Positions 24,788-33,089 are shown, counted from the first letter of the stretch. The stretch: 36,163 nucleotides of DNA from Caulobacter sp. (GCA_030652755.1 JAUSPV010000298.1:1-36163), one strand, 5' to 3'. Made by a program: numbers and translations. The notes: generated by a model from the letters alone, not told the origin.

Positions 24788-25393
24788 CTATTCGGCGGCG
24801 ACCTTGGGCCGCAGGTAGATCGACCGCTTCGGCGTGGTCATCACCCGGTGCAGCATCGGCACAAAGGCCTCCAGCGGCATCGACTCGTAGTTCGGGTCGA
24901 ACGCCGCCTGGTCATAGAGGTGGCAGAACTGCGCCGTGTATTCGAAGTGCGGATGGCCGCGGAACTGCTCGCGCATGTCGCGGTCCAGCCCCAGGTGGTG
25001 GAAGAAGTAGTAGCCCTGGAAGATGCCGTGCTGCTGGACCATCCAGTGATTGGCCTCGGACACGAAGGGGAAGACCATCGCCGCGCCGATGTCGGGGTGA
25101 TTGCGCGGGCAGAGCACGTCGCCGATGTCGTGCAGCAGGGCGCAGACGACGTACTCCTCGTCACGGCCGTCCTTGAAGGCGCGGGTGGCGGTCTGCAGGC
25201 TGTGCTCCAGCCGGTCGACGACGAAACCGCCGCAGTCGCCCTTGAGCAGCATCAGATGGCTGACGATCCGTTCGGGCAGCTCGCGGCCGTACTGGGCCGA
25301 GGCGCCGGCGATGATCGCCCAGTCTTCCTGGGTGCTCTCGGTCATGGCGTGGAACTTCGCCCGCGCCTCTTCCCCGTGCTCGCCGTCCGCCAT
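24788..25393 (-). CDS. HD-domain protein, PhnZ-like
   Basis: A 201-residue HD-superfamily protein. Candidate metal ligands: H64 (RLEHSLQTATRA), H88 and D89 (ALLHDIGD), H99 (NHPDIGAAM) and a later histidine. This arrangement, with LEHSLQTA ahead of LLHDIGD, resembles PhnZ-type diiron oxygenases more than ordinary HD phosphohydrolases. However, the segment before H64 (KGDCGGFVVDR) lacks the tyrosine that PhnZ uses near its substrate. The substrate is therefore open. I chose ATG 25393. The gene faces the TraB gene tail to tail. Confidence 0.75.
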   Translation of the reverse strand: MADGEHGEEARAKFHAMTESTQEDWAIIAGASAQYGRELPERIVSHLMLLKGDCGGFVVDRLEHSLQTATRAFKDGRDEEYVVCALLHDIGDVLCPRNHPDIGAAMVFPFVSEANHWMVQQHGIFQGYYFFHHLGLDRDMREQFRGHPHFEYTAQFCHLYDQAAFDPNYESMPLEAFVPMLHRVMTTPKRSIYLRPKVAAE

Positions 25394-25600
25394 GGCCGCT
25401 CTCCCAACGATCGTTTGACGGATGGTGCGGGAGGCGGGGCGGGTCGTCAATCGGCTCCGCCGCCCGGCGCTTCGGCGCTCAACTGAAAGTCGTCGCGACT
25501 CTCTACTTCACTCAACTTTCTCCTTTTAGAGAATTCTTGAGCTTCTGGTCGGATTGTAGTCGCCAACACGCCGTCGTGACGGCCACGCCCAACGGGAAGA

Positions 25601-27412
25601 ATGACCCCAGGAGCCACAGCCGGCGCGCTTGCGCCGACCGACGTCCCGCCCGCCGCGATTCCGGCGGGGGCGACCCCGGTCTTTGTCGTTCGCCCCGGCG
25701 GAGAGCCGGCCGGCGAGGTCACGCGCGTCCTGCGCCTGGCCTATCCTGATGTGACACCGGTTATCCTCGGCTCCGGCGCCGAGGCCGCCAGCAGGTCCGG
25801 CGAAGTAGCTTGTTTCGACTTCCTTGGCCTGCCGTTGCCGGAGATCGGCCAGCACCTGAGGGCGGCGACCCGCACGGCCAGTCATGCCGAGATCGTCGTC
25901 TTCCTGGACGGCGCCGACCGGACGGCCGTCTCGGCCTGCCTGACCGTCACCGCCTCGCCCGAGCGGATGACCTTTCTCGTCGCGCCGTTCGACGCCGCCG
26001 AGGCCGCCGCCACCCTGAGGACCGTGGCCCTCCGCGCCCGCACGGGCGGCCAGGCCCGCTCCGGCGACGCCGACCGCGATGCGATCATCCGCCGGCTCGA
26101 GGTCGAGGTCATGGAGGTCCAGGCCCGGCTCGACGTCGCCCTGCACGTCGCCCGTCATGACGCCCTGACCGGCCTGCCCAACCGCGCCGGCTTCGTCGGC
26201 GAACTGACGAGCCGGCTCGCCAACGGCTTCCAGAGCCAGACGGTGTTCCTGATCAACATCGACCGCTTCAAGCTGGTCAACGAGACGCTCGGGCACGAGG
26301 CGGGCGATGATCTGATCCGCAAGATCGGCGTCGCCCTGGCCACCGTCACGCCGGCCAACGGCCTGCTGGCCCGGCTGGGCGGCGACGAGTTCGGCGTCGT
26401 CACCGAAAGCCTGTCCGAGCAGGGCATCGCCGACTTCTGCAAGCTGCTGCTGCGGGTCTGCGCCCAGAGTCGCCGGGTCTATGGCCACGAGGTGCAGGTC
26501 AGCATCTGTATCGGCGTCTGCGTCCAGAAGCCGGACCAGGACAACGGCGACCTGCTGCGCCAGGCCGACCTGGCGCTGCGCGCGGCCAAGCGCGAGGGGC
26601 GCAACCGCTACCGCGTCTATGACGAGGAGATCGCCCAGACCTCGGTCAGGCGGCTGACGCTGGAGTCGGGGCTGGAGCGCGCCCTGCGGGCCGGCGAGTT
26701 CGCCATGGTCTACCAACCGATCGTCGACGCCCGCTCCTGTCAGATCCTCGGCTACGAGGCGCTGGTGCGCTGGAACAGCCCGCAGTTCGGTCCGGTGTCG
26801 CCCGCCGACTTCATCCCGGTGGCCGAGGAGACCGGCCTGATGCTGGAACTGGGCGACTGGATCCTGCGCCAGGCGATGAAAGATTGCCGACGCTGGGGCG
26901 GACCCTACGTTTCGATCAACCTGTCGGCCCGCCAGTTCCTCTACCAGAAGATCGGCGACCGGATTCTGCAGTACGCCCAGGACTGCGACCTGCCCGCCGC
27001 CCGCATCCAGGTCGAGCTGACCGAGACGGCGATCATCGATGATGTCGAGCGGGCCAGCGAGAACCTGAGGGTGCTGCGCGAGGCGGGTGTGCGGGTGGCG
27101 CTGGACGACTTCGGCACCGGCTATTCCAGCCTGACCTACCTGCAGCGCTTCGACATCGACTGCATCAAGATCGACAAGTCGTTCGTCGACGACATCACCA
27201 CCGACCGCGAGTCGGCGATGATCGTCGCCTCGGTCACCCGGCTGGCCAAGGCGCTGGGCATGTCGGTGGTCGCCGAGGGGGTCGAGACCGAGCCGCAGCG
27301 CCAGGTGCTGCTGGCCGCCGGCTGCGACTATCTGCAAGGCTACCACTACGGCCGCCCCATCGCCCCCGGCGAGATCGCCGTCGCCCTGGGCCAGCCGCCC
27401 GCCGACGTCTGA
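25601..27412 (+). CDS. GGDEF-EAL cyclic-di-GMP signalling protein
   Basis: A 603-residue protein. Residues 25-160 look like a receiver-like domain without obvious phosphorylation residues. The GGDEF domain follows (HDALTGLPNRAGF, INIDRFKLVNETLGHEAGDD, GGDEF at 260-264), then an EAL domain (GYEALVRWNSP near 385, VELTETAII, LDDFGTGYSSLTYLQ, IKIDKSFVDDI, VAEGVET). Both motifs are intact, so cyclase or phosphodiesterase activity is possible; I see no RxxD inhibitory site ahead of GGDEF. ATG 25601 follows GGGAAGA. There is no membrane span, so it is cytosolic. Confidence 0.93.
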   Translation: MTPGATAGALAPTDVPPAAIPAGATPVFVVRPGGEPAGEVTRVLRLAYPDVTPVILGSGAEAASRSGEVACFDFLGLPLPEIGQHLRAATRTASHAEIVVFLDGADRTAVSACLTVTASPERMTFLVAPFDAAEAAATLRTVALRARTGGQARSGDADRDAIIRRLEVEVMEVQARLDVALHVARHDALTGLPNRAGFVGELTSRLANGFQSQTVFLINIDRFKLVNETLGHEAGDDLIRKIGVALATVTPANGLLARLGGDEFGVVTESLSEQGIADFCKLLLRVCAQSRRVYGHEVQVSICIGVCVQKPDQDNGDLLRQADLALRAAKREGRNRYRVYDEEIAQTSVRRLTLESGLERALRAGEFAMVYQPIVDARSCQILGYEALVRWNSPQFGPVSPADFIPVAEETGLMLELGDWILRQAMKDCRRWGGPYVSINLSARQFLYQKIGDRILQYAQDCDLPAARIQVELTETAIIDDVERASENLRVLREAGVRVALDDFGTGYSSLTYLQRFDIDCIKIDKSFVDDITTDRESAMIVASVTRLAKALGMSVVAEGVETEPQRQVLLAAGCDYLQGYHYGRPIAPGEIAVALGQPPADV

Positions 27413-27461
27413 AGTCGCCGCCCTTGAGACCGGGCCGCCTTGCCGCTATGACGCAAGCCGC

Positions 27462-27503
27462 GCGGCCGTAGTTCAGAGGTAGAACGTCAGCTTCCCAAGC
27501 TGA
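27462..27503 (+). tRNA. 5' part of a tRNA-Gly(CCC) sequence at attL
   Basis: GCGGCCG acceptor strand, D arm GTTC / GAAC, and anticodon arm TCAGC-TTCCCAA-GCTGA with anticodon CCC at 27494-27496. After the anticodon arm the sequence (GAACTTTCAATTATTTCCGC) has no normal variable loop, and no CGGCCGC follows to close the acceptor stem. This copy is therefore a 5' fragment, not a complete tRNA gene. Confidence 0.55.
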
Positions 27504-27520
27504 CGAACTTTCAATTATTT
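27462..27520 (+). repeat. Left attachment site (attL), 59-bp direct repeat
   Basis: Identical base for base to 36105-36163. Identity begins exactly at the first tRNA base (the preceding bases differ: C at 27461, T at 36104). It covers the acceptor 5' strand, D arm, anticodon arm and 17 further AT-rich bases. Because the window ends at 36163, the repeat could be longer than 59 bp. Confidence 0.9.
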
Positions 27521-27529
27521 CCGCTAGAT

Positions 27530-27593
27530 AGGTGTAAACCGCATCGAAAATCCACGAAGCTCGAGAAGGGGCGGCTCCTCAGGTGTAAACCGC
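27530..27593 (+). other. Left arm-type integrase sites
   Basis: AGGTGTAAACCGC occurs at 27530-27542 and again, identical, at 27581-27593. Related words lie at the right end (36031-36051). Placement just inside both att repeats, and direct orientation, fit arm-type binding sites of a lambda-like integrase. The rest of 27521-27764 holds no gene that I can support. Confidence 0.6.
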
Positions 27594-27800
27594 TTGTGGG
27601 CATGGCAGACGGTGTCATCCTGCAGTGATGTTAGGCGATGCCGCTGGTGAAGCGGGTTGACGCATAGCGCCGCTACTCAGATCGCTGGGGCTACCGGTTT
27701 CGGCGAAATTGGGTTTGATGCAGGGAGGCCCTAGACCCGCTAGGGGCGGAGAGTACGTTGGGCAGTGCCCACCGACATTCGACTCACGGAAACAGAAAAG

Positions 27801-28682
27801 ATGCCTGCGGCTGCGAAGCAACTCACTCGCTCCCCTGGAGACGTGGATGCCCAAGACCAATTCGAGGCCACGCTTGCGCGCCTCGGAAGACCGGTCTATC
27901 GCGACGAAAGCTGTGCGATTTTCAATGGTGATAGCCTGGAGCTGCTTGAAGCCGTTCCTCGTGGCGCGATCGATCTTTGCGTAACCTCCCCGCCCTACAA
28001 CATTGGGAAGGCTTACGAAGCGGTCATGTCGGCAGAAGCCTATGTCGAATGGTCACGAACTTGGCTTGAAAAGGTACATTCTGTTGTAGCGGACGACGGG
28101 GCGTTTTGGCTCAACCTTGGTTACATGCCGGTGGCGGGGCGCGCAAAAGCAATGCCGCTTCCCTATCTTCTTTGGGAAGCCGTCCCCTTCTATCTCATCC
28201 AGGAAATTGTCTGGAACTACGGCGCTGGTGTAGCAGCCCGTCACTCCTTCTCGCCCAGGAACGAGAAGTTCCTTTGGTATGTCAAAGACCCGGATAACTA
28301 CACGTTCAATCTGGATGAGGTCCGTGATCCAGATGTGAAGTACCCCAACCAAATGAAGAACGGAAAGTTACGCTGTAACCCGCTTGGCAAGAACCCATCT
28401 GATGTCTGGGCGTTACCGAAAGTAACCTCTGGAGCGGGGCGTTCCTCGAAGGAGCGGACTCCACACCCGGCTCAGTTCCCGTTGGCGGTCATTCAGCGGA
28501 TCATCAGGGCAACCAGTAACCGGGGCCAGCTCTTACTTGACCCATTTCTCGGATCAGGCTCGCTCATTGAAGCCGCGATTGCGGATGGGCGCTTCGCGAT
28601 TGGCATAGAGATTAGGTCGGACTATGCGACCCTTTCGGCTGATAGGATCAAGGCGTTTCGCCGCCAGATACCGTTGATCTGA
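27801..28682 (+). CDS. Type II DNA methyltransferase, SPPY type
   Basis: A 293-residue methyltransferase with the catalytic motif before the SAM motif: VTSPPYNIGKAYE (62-67 is TSPPYN) and LLDPFLGSGSLIEAA near 245-258, the beta-class order. SPPY rather than D/NPPY is typical of N4-cytosine enzymes. The start could be ATG 27801 (GGAAA upstream) or GTG 27765. It ends one base from the endonuclease gene on the other strand. It should protect the host from that endonuclease. Confidence 0.88.
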   Translation: MPAAAKQLTRSPGDVDAQDQFEATLARLGRPVYRDESCAIFNGDSLELLEAVPRGAIDLCVTSPPYNIGKAYEAVMSAEAYVEWSRTWLEKVHSVVADDGAFWLNLGYMPVAGRAKAMPLPYLLWEAVPFYLIQEIVWNYGAGVAARHSFSPRNEKFLWYVKDPDNYTFNLDEVRDPDVKYPNQMKNGKLRCNPLGKNPSDVWALPKVTSGAGRSSKERTPHPAQFPLAVIQRIIRATSNRGQLLLDPFLGSGSLIEAAIADGRFAIGIEIRSDYATLSADRIKAFRRQIPLI

Positions 28683-28683
28683 T

Positions 28684-29268
28684 CTATCTGCCATATAGCA
28701 AGAGTAGTTTGGTTAGCTCGACTGCGGGCGATAGGCGGGCCTGCTGTCCAGTTGCTGCCTTCTGTGCCAACCAGTCCGTGTGATCAAGCCATCCGAAGCG
28801 GATGCGGGCGATTTCAGGTCGCCGATTGCCGCTAAACTTGCCGAAGTTGATGGCGAGGTAGTAGCCATCCTTGGATTTTCCTTCGCCAACCATCTCTTGT
28901 GCGTAGCTTCGGTTCCCGAAAATACTGCCTGGTGAGGAGGATGTCTTTATTTCTACTGAGAAGCTCGTGTCTGGAATATAAACAATGTCTTTGTCCTTCT
29001 TGTCCTTCTCGGGTCGCCAAGAATTCGGGTAACGGCTCGCGAGTTCAAGGGGGACAAGCTCGTGAAGCAAGAAGCCCATGATCTGCGGCTTGGGGAAAAT
29101 GTCGCTGCCGATCTCGAATTTGCCAGCCAAGCGCGACTCGAAGATCGCATTCCAAGAGGAAAGTACGATCTCGACCAGTTCGTCGCGATCTAGCGGATGA
29201 GCGTCGAGAAGACTCTCAGTCGTCGCTCGCCATTGGTCTGGTGGAACATTCAAATACGGAGACGGCAC
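28684..29268 (-). CDS. Type II restriction endonuclease, probably ScaI family
   Basis: A 194-residue protein with a PD-(D/E)xK site: IPDTSFSVEIKTSS gives D100, E106 and K108. Phrases such as IFPKPQIMGFLLHELVPLEL, IFGNRSYAQ and RIRFGWLDHTDWLAQ agree with what I remember of the ScaI family. ScaI cuts AGTACT, and its methyltransferase is N4-cytosine specific, which agrees with the SPPY motif next door. The start is GTG 29268. Specificity is inferred, not shown. It converges on the methyltransferase gene. Confidence 0.75.
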   Translation of the reverse strand: MPSPYLNVPPDQWRATTESLLDAHPLDRDELVEIVLSSWNAIFESRLAGKFEIGSDIFPKPQIMGFLLHELVPLELASRYPNSWRPEKDKKDKDIVYIPDTSFSVEIKTSSSPGSIFGNRSYAQEMVGEGKSKDGYYLAINFGKFSGNRRPEIARIRFGWLDHTDWLAQKAATGQQARLSPAVELTKLLLLYGR

Positions 29269-29512
29269 CTATACACCCCCCAGAGCAGCTAGGCGCAATC
29301 GGTAGCCCATATATCGGCGAGTCTGCCAGCGCTTAGTCGCGGGCTAGCGCCGCCGGGCTTCGGTTGGACTCGAATATCGGGGTGGAGCGTATCGTTTGAT
29401 TATAGCCTCGCGAGACGTCTCATTTCCCACCGATCCCCGTCTCAATAGACCCCGACAGCGCATTTTTGAGACGCTAAAGTCGGAGAGTCTAGAACCAAAC
29501 GAGACAGGGAAA

Positions 29513-30064
29513 ATGGCTATAGCTGGCTATGCACGAGTTAGTTCGTCGGGGCAGGGCCTGGACGTCCAGCTCGATCAGCTCCGAGGCGCCGGGTGCGAGA
29601 AGGTCTTCGCCGAGAAGATGACCGGCACGACCACCGAGGGACGGGATGCTCTCGAAGAGGCGCTCTCCTGGGTGCGGGACGGGGATGTCCTGATCGTAAC
29701 ACGGCTGGATCGGCTGGCACGCTCCATTGTCGATCTCCGGAAGATCGTGGACCGGCTCCAGGCGAAGGGCGTGGGGTTCAGGGCGCTCCAGCAGGGCGGG
29801 ATCGACACGACGAAGGCCGAGGGCCGGCTGATGCTGAACATCCTCGGCGCATTCGCGGAGTTCGAGACCGAAATCCGGAAGGAGCGGCAGCGCGACGGCA
29901 TCGCGAAGGCGAAGTCCGCCGGGCGCTACAAAGGCAGACCCGCGACCATCAACGCGGGGATGATCGCCGCCCTAGAGGCGGAGGGGATGGGACCCACCGA
30001 GATTGCAGCGCGACTGGGGATCGGGCGTGCCAGCGTCTACAGATTGCGGAACAAGGCGGCTTAG
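29513..30064 (+). CDS. Serine recombinase, resolvase/invertase family
   Basis: A 183-residue small serine recombinase. The catalytic Ser10 lies in GYARVSSSGQGLDVQ; the arginine motif is VTRLDRLARS (64-71), and the hinge QGGIDTTKAEGRLMLNILGAFAEFE leads to a C-terminal helix-turn-helix (PTEIAARLGIGRASVYRL). I chose ATG 29513, preceded by ACAGGGA; a TTG at 29396 would add 39 residues outside the family. It may resolve or invert DNA within the element. AT-rich DNA just downstream could hold its site. Confidence 0.92.
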   Translation: MAIAGYARVSSSGQGLDVQLDQLRGAGCEKVFAEKMTGTTTEGRDALEEALSWVRDGDVLIVTRLDRLARSIVDLRKIVDRLQAKGVGFRALQQGGIDTTKAEGRLMLNILGAFAEFETEIRKERQRDGIAKAKSAGRYKGRPATINAGMIAALEAEGMGPTEIAARLGIGRASVYRLRNKAA

Positions 30065-30440
30065 ACGACGCTCAGGAGCCTCCAGAATTACGCTGGAGCG
30101 GCTTTCGGGCGTTTGGCCGGGGAAAGGTCCGCCCGAGCAACCCTTGCCGTCAGCGATAATTTATGAGGTCTGGAGGCTGGCGGCGTCCCGAGCCGCCCAT
30201 GACCGGTGGTTAACGCCGGAATATATCCCCAGCGTATATTGACAAAATAGCAGTATGTGGTATCCGCGTGCGTGCGCATGCGCGCGATATGTATATCTAT
30301 ATATAAATAGGATTATCCATAACTGTATTAGATACACATATATTAGCCTAACGGCAAAAAGCGCTTCGCCCTTCGCGGAAGAGGCTGCGTGCCGCAGCCG
30401 CTCCCGGAAGGGACGAACCGTGGTTTTAAGTGACGAGTGA
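30065..30440. other. Non-coding AT-rich tract with alternating purine-pyrimidine DNA
   Basis: 376 bp without a gene. 30265-30286 is 22 bp of strictly alternating pyrimidine-purine (CGCGTGCG start), containing the palindrome GCGCATGCGC at 30274-30283, followed by an AT-alternating stretch to about 30305. This is the sequence type that can form Z-DNA or melt under supercoiling. A 7-bp stem (GGCTGCG 30383-30389, CGCAGCC 30393-30399, three-base loop) lies before the next gene. It may hold the recombination site and the next promoter. Confidence 0.6.
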
Positions 30441-31439
30441 GTGGTGCCGATAGTCAACAACGCGTCCCGGAACGCCCCCTCTGATAGCGCTCTCCGGGCC
30501 GCACTGCGTTTTGTATTCGACGAACTCGATTGGCACATCTGGATCGCCTGTGCAGACCCCTTCCGGCTTGCCGTGCATGGTCGCGAGAACCCGCTGTTCG
30601 AGGACTATCGCTCCGGACACGATTTCGAGCTGATGCCGGAGCGTGCACGAGCCGCCATCGTGGCCGCTGTGGTCGCCATGGTTCACAGAGAGAATGCAGC
30701 AGCGTTCGCATCCCGGATCGGTGGCCCCCAGAATTTGGCGACACGTGCCGAGGAGGCGACCGCCCAGCTTCGTCGCCGGATGCGGAAGTTCATCAAGGCC
30801 GCCATTGACGAAGGCGGATACGAAACCCTGGTGAGCCTGACTGAGGGACGATGGCTGCCCACCACTTTCGGTCCAAAGCGATACCGGACCGACCCCGATC
30901 CTCGGCAGCCGACCTTGGGTGAGTTGTTTGAGGAACTAACCGCCCCGTCCGTCGAGAACGCAGTCAGTGCGGTCGACTTTTGCGCCGAGATGGCCGGGCT
31001 GGATGCGGGGCCTGTTCGTCGCTTGTCGGAAGTCGCGGCAGGAGACGAGTATCTGCGGAGGGCGGTCAAGTTCGTGCTGTCTTCTCCGGTGAGTTCAGAC
31101 ATTGTTCGGCGACCGGGATCTGAGTTTGCCCTGGAGATACGAGGATGCCGCCGGTTCGCCGAGTTTGCGCGCTGCCAGAAGGTAGGAGACGAGGCAGATC
31201 GCGCGAGGACGGCTATCGCCCTTACCGCCACATTCCTCGTCTCCCTGACCAGCAAATCGATGTTCGAGCGCATCGCCCCTCGCTCCCTCGGACCGGCGCC
31301 GGCCAGGCTCACCGCCTATCGTGCTCACATACGGACAAGCATCGAGCTGGCAGTAGCGAAGAACGGGCACCTTGGCTTGCTTGAGCTCTGCGCCCGGCGC
31401 GCTTCGGAACGGGCGCTGGAACCGGCCAGCGATGCCTAG
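30441..31439 (+). CDS. Hypothetical protein, 332 residues
   Basis: I do not recognise the family. It is soluble and largely helical: LRAALRFVFDELDWHIWIAC, ARAAIVAAVVAMVHRENAAAF, then a basic stretch ATAQLRRRMRKFIKAAIDEG, and a C-terminal helical region (IRTSIELAVAKNGHLGLLEL). There is no signal peptide or P-loop. Tandem GTG codons at 30441 and 30444 are the likely start, with a weak ribosome-binding site. In the element it stands between the serine recombinase and the HEPN gene, facing the latter. A defence role is possible from position only. Confidence 0.65.
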   Translation: MVPIVNNASRNAPSDSALRAALRFVFDELDWHIWIACADPFRLAVHGRENPLFEDYRSGHDFELMPERARAAIVAAVVAMVHRENAAAFASRIGGPQNLATRAEEATAQLRRRMRKFIKAAIDEGGYETLVSLTEGRWLPTTFGPKRYRTDPDPRQPTLGELFEELTAPSVENAVSAVDFCAEMAGLDAGPVRRLSEVAAGDEYLRRAVKFVLSSPVSSDIVRRPGSEFALEIRGCRRFAEFARCQKVGDEADRARTAIALTATFLVSLTSKSMFERIAPRSLGPAPARLTAYRAHIRTSIELAVAKNGHLGLLELCARRASERALEPASDA

Positions 31440-31509
31440 CTGTCATCAGCATCGGGCCTTCCCAACCCCCGCCAAGGTGGAAAGCGGACCCTGAATTTCG
31501 CTTGAGCAA

Positions 31510-32028
31510 CTAAATGCTCATGGCGTTGTCGAGTGCTTCGATAACGCGCTTCGCGGTGGGATACGCTGCGGTGATTTCTTCTAATGTCGTCAGCATCACC
31601 CCTTCGTGCGCATACTTATGTCGCCACGTAAGAATGTTGGCATAGGTGTTCTTCATGCTGACTTGGCTCGCCGCAAGTATTGCTGCCTCTTGGGCTTTTA
31701 GACAATTCTCGTAAGCCGCCTTGTAAGCTTGCCCGAATTGGAGGGCATATTTGTTGCCGATCGAGTCATAGTGCACCTTGCTCGCAAGCTTCTCAAAATG
31801 GTGCTCGGTGACTGTACCTAAGACCGGGTGAGTCGCCGTTCCGAACGCCACGAAGATCGCTTTCACGCAATTCTCGAACGCCGCAACGTAAGCAATTGCA
31901 AGCAACCCGGCGAGGTCCGCTCTGAAGGCATCTCCCTCCGGTCCTGGTGGTGGGGCGAACTTCAAAACATTCGCGGTTAAGTCTTCTGCCCGCTTCAGAT
32001 GAGGAGCGTATTCGCTACTGAAATTCAT
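31510..32028 (-). CDS. HEPN-domain protein, putative ribonuclease
   Basis: A 172-residue all-helical protein whose C-terminal part carries the HEPN ribonuclease motif R-x4-H in TWRHKYAHEG (R136, H141). It resembles the stand-alone RiboL-PSP or MAE_28990-type HEPN proteins of conflict systems; which branch is uncertain. Its ATG overlaps the stop of the DUF262 gene (ATGA), so the two are made together. The likely role is an RNase effector held in check or directed by DUF262. Confidence 0.78.
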   Translation of the reverse strand: MNFSSEYAPHLKRAEDLTANVLKFAPPPGPEGDAFRADLAGLLAIAYVAAFENCVKAIFVAFGTATHPVLGTVTEHHFEKLASKVHYDSIGNKYALQFGQAYKAAYENCLKAQEAAILAASQVSMKNTYANILTWRHKYAHEGVMLTTLEEITAAYPTAKRVIEALDNAMSI

Positions 32029-33089
32029 GGGTTCAGCATTCCCGCTGCGATTGCCAAGCGATCCTTGACCATTTTCGTGTCGGTAGTCGGTCCGCGAATG
32101 ACTCTCTGAAAGCCGTTGTCCGCCATCAGGACTTGATACCGCTCCTTCAAGTGCTCGGAGGTGATGCCGGGGTTTTCCAGAACGGTGAGCATCACCGACT
32201 CCAGAACGGCGGCGTTTATGACGCGCTTCGGGCGAAAGGGCTTATCGCCTAGCGCAGCGACGACGACTTTGACCGCCTCTGGGAACCGCAGAGTGAACTC
32301 TTCGGCGTCCGCCGTGTTGAACCGAGAGTTCTTCTGCATCTGTTTATTGAGGTACTCCTTCATGGGCTTTTCATAGCCTTCCCACTTGCGGAACAATGAA
32401 TAGAGACGAAGTATTAGTTCAACATCACCCTGGAATTTGTCGTTCGATCTTTGTCCCAATATAGTCCGCCATAGCGGATGTTTATTCAGTTGCTGCAGGG
32501 CTGAAACGATGGGTCCCCGGAACACAGCATTGCGTATTTCTTGCGGTCGAAGCGTAGTTCCTCCGGTGTTTAGTCGTTCGAAAATATGGAAAACGCTAGT
32601 ATTATTGTCAGTTGGATTAAGCTGCTTTACGTTGATTGCCCGGAGGACGCTCGACCTGAGCTTCCGTTGATGTTTCTCTTCAAGTTCGTCAAACGACTTA
32701 TTCTTGAACGGGGATTTGTCTGAAAGTCCGGACAGTTTGAAAACAGCGCGCTTTCCCTTGGCGTCGGGTTCACCGAAGTAACCCTCGAGATAATACAGCA
32801 TTGACGTCAGGCGCTGCTGGCCGTCGATGACCTCGTACTTATTTTCATCGTTTACGTAGAGGAATAGCGGCGGGACCGGCAGCCCGAGTAGGAACGACTC
32901 CACTAGCAGCGACGCTTGCTTTATACTCCATACATATTTGCGCTGGTACTCGGGTATAATAATATCGCCGCGCTTGCTCATTTGACTGAGGCTGTCGAGG
33001 GTGTTGTCCGACGGATACGTAGCGATGTCGTATTCTACGTACGCCTCCTCTTCGTCCTCAGGCTCAAGGACAAGTCCGTGCTCAGCCAT
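32025..33089 (-). CDS. DUF262 protein (GmrSD/ParB-like N-domain)
   Basis: A 354-residue DUF262 protein. The family hallmarks are IIIPEYQRKYVWS (45-57), LVESFLLGLPVPPLFLY, the DGQQR motif (89-93) and FERLNTGGTTLRPQEIRN (170-187). The C-terminal half is helical, and there is no HNH (DUF1524) nuclease domain as in GmrSD, so this protein may act as sensor or NTPase and use the HEPN partner as effector. I chose ATG 33089 (GGGGGCG upstream) over the 26-codon longer frame. It is first in the two-gene operon. Confidence 0.85.
   Translation of the reverse strand: MAEHGLVLEPEDEEEAYVEYDIATYPSDNTLDSLSQMSKRGDIIIPEYQRKYVWSIKQASLLVESFLLGLPVPPLFLYVNDENKYEVIDGQQRLTSMLYYLEGYFGEPDAKGKRAVFKLSGLSDKSPFKNKSFDELEEKHQRKLRSSVLRAINVKQLNPTDNNTSVFHIFERLNTGGTTLRPQEIRNAVFRGPIVSALQQLNKHPLWRTILGQRSNDKFQGDVELILRLYSLFRKWEGYEKPMKEYLNKQMQKNSRFNTADAEEFTLRFPEAVKVVVAALGDKPFRPKRVINAAVLESVMLTVLENPGITSEHLKERYQVLMADNGFQRVIRGPTTDTKMVKDRLAIAAGMLNP

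Noticed and set aside
25526-27346. 606-residue open frame on the minus strand
   Set aside because: It is the antisense shadow of the GGDEF-EAL gene, which has complete motifs and a ribosome-binding site; the shadow has the low-complexity composition typical of GC-rich antisense frames.
27462-27535. Complete tRNA-Gly gene at the left junction
   Set aside because: The T arm and acceptor 3' strand cannot be folded: the variable region is reduced to about one base and CGCTAGA does not pair with GCGGCCG.
29396-29512. TTG start extending the serine recombinase by 39 residues
   Set aside because: The family begins with the GYARVS strand; ATG 29513 has a good ribosome-binding site and gives the catalytic Ser its usual position 10.
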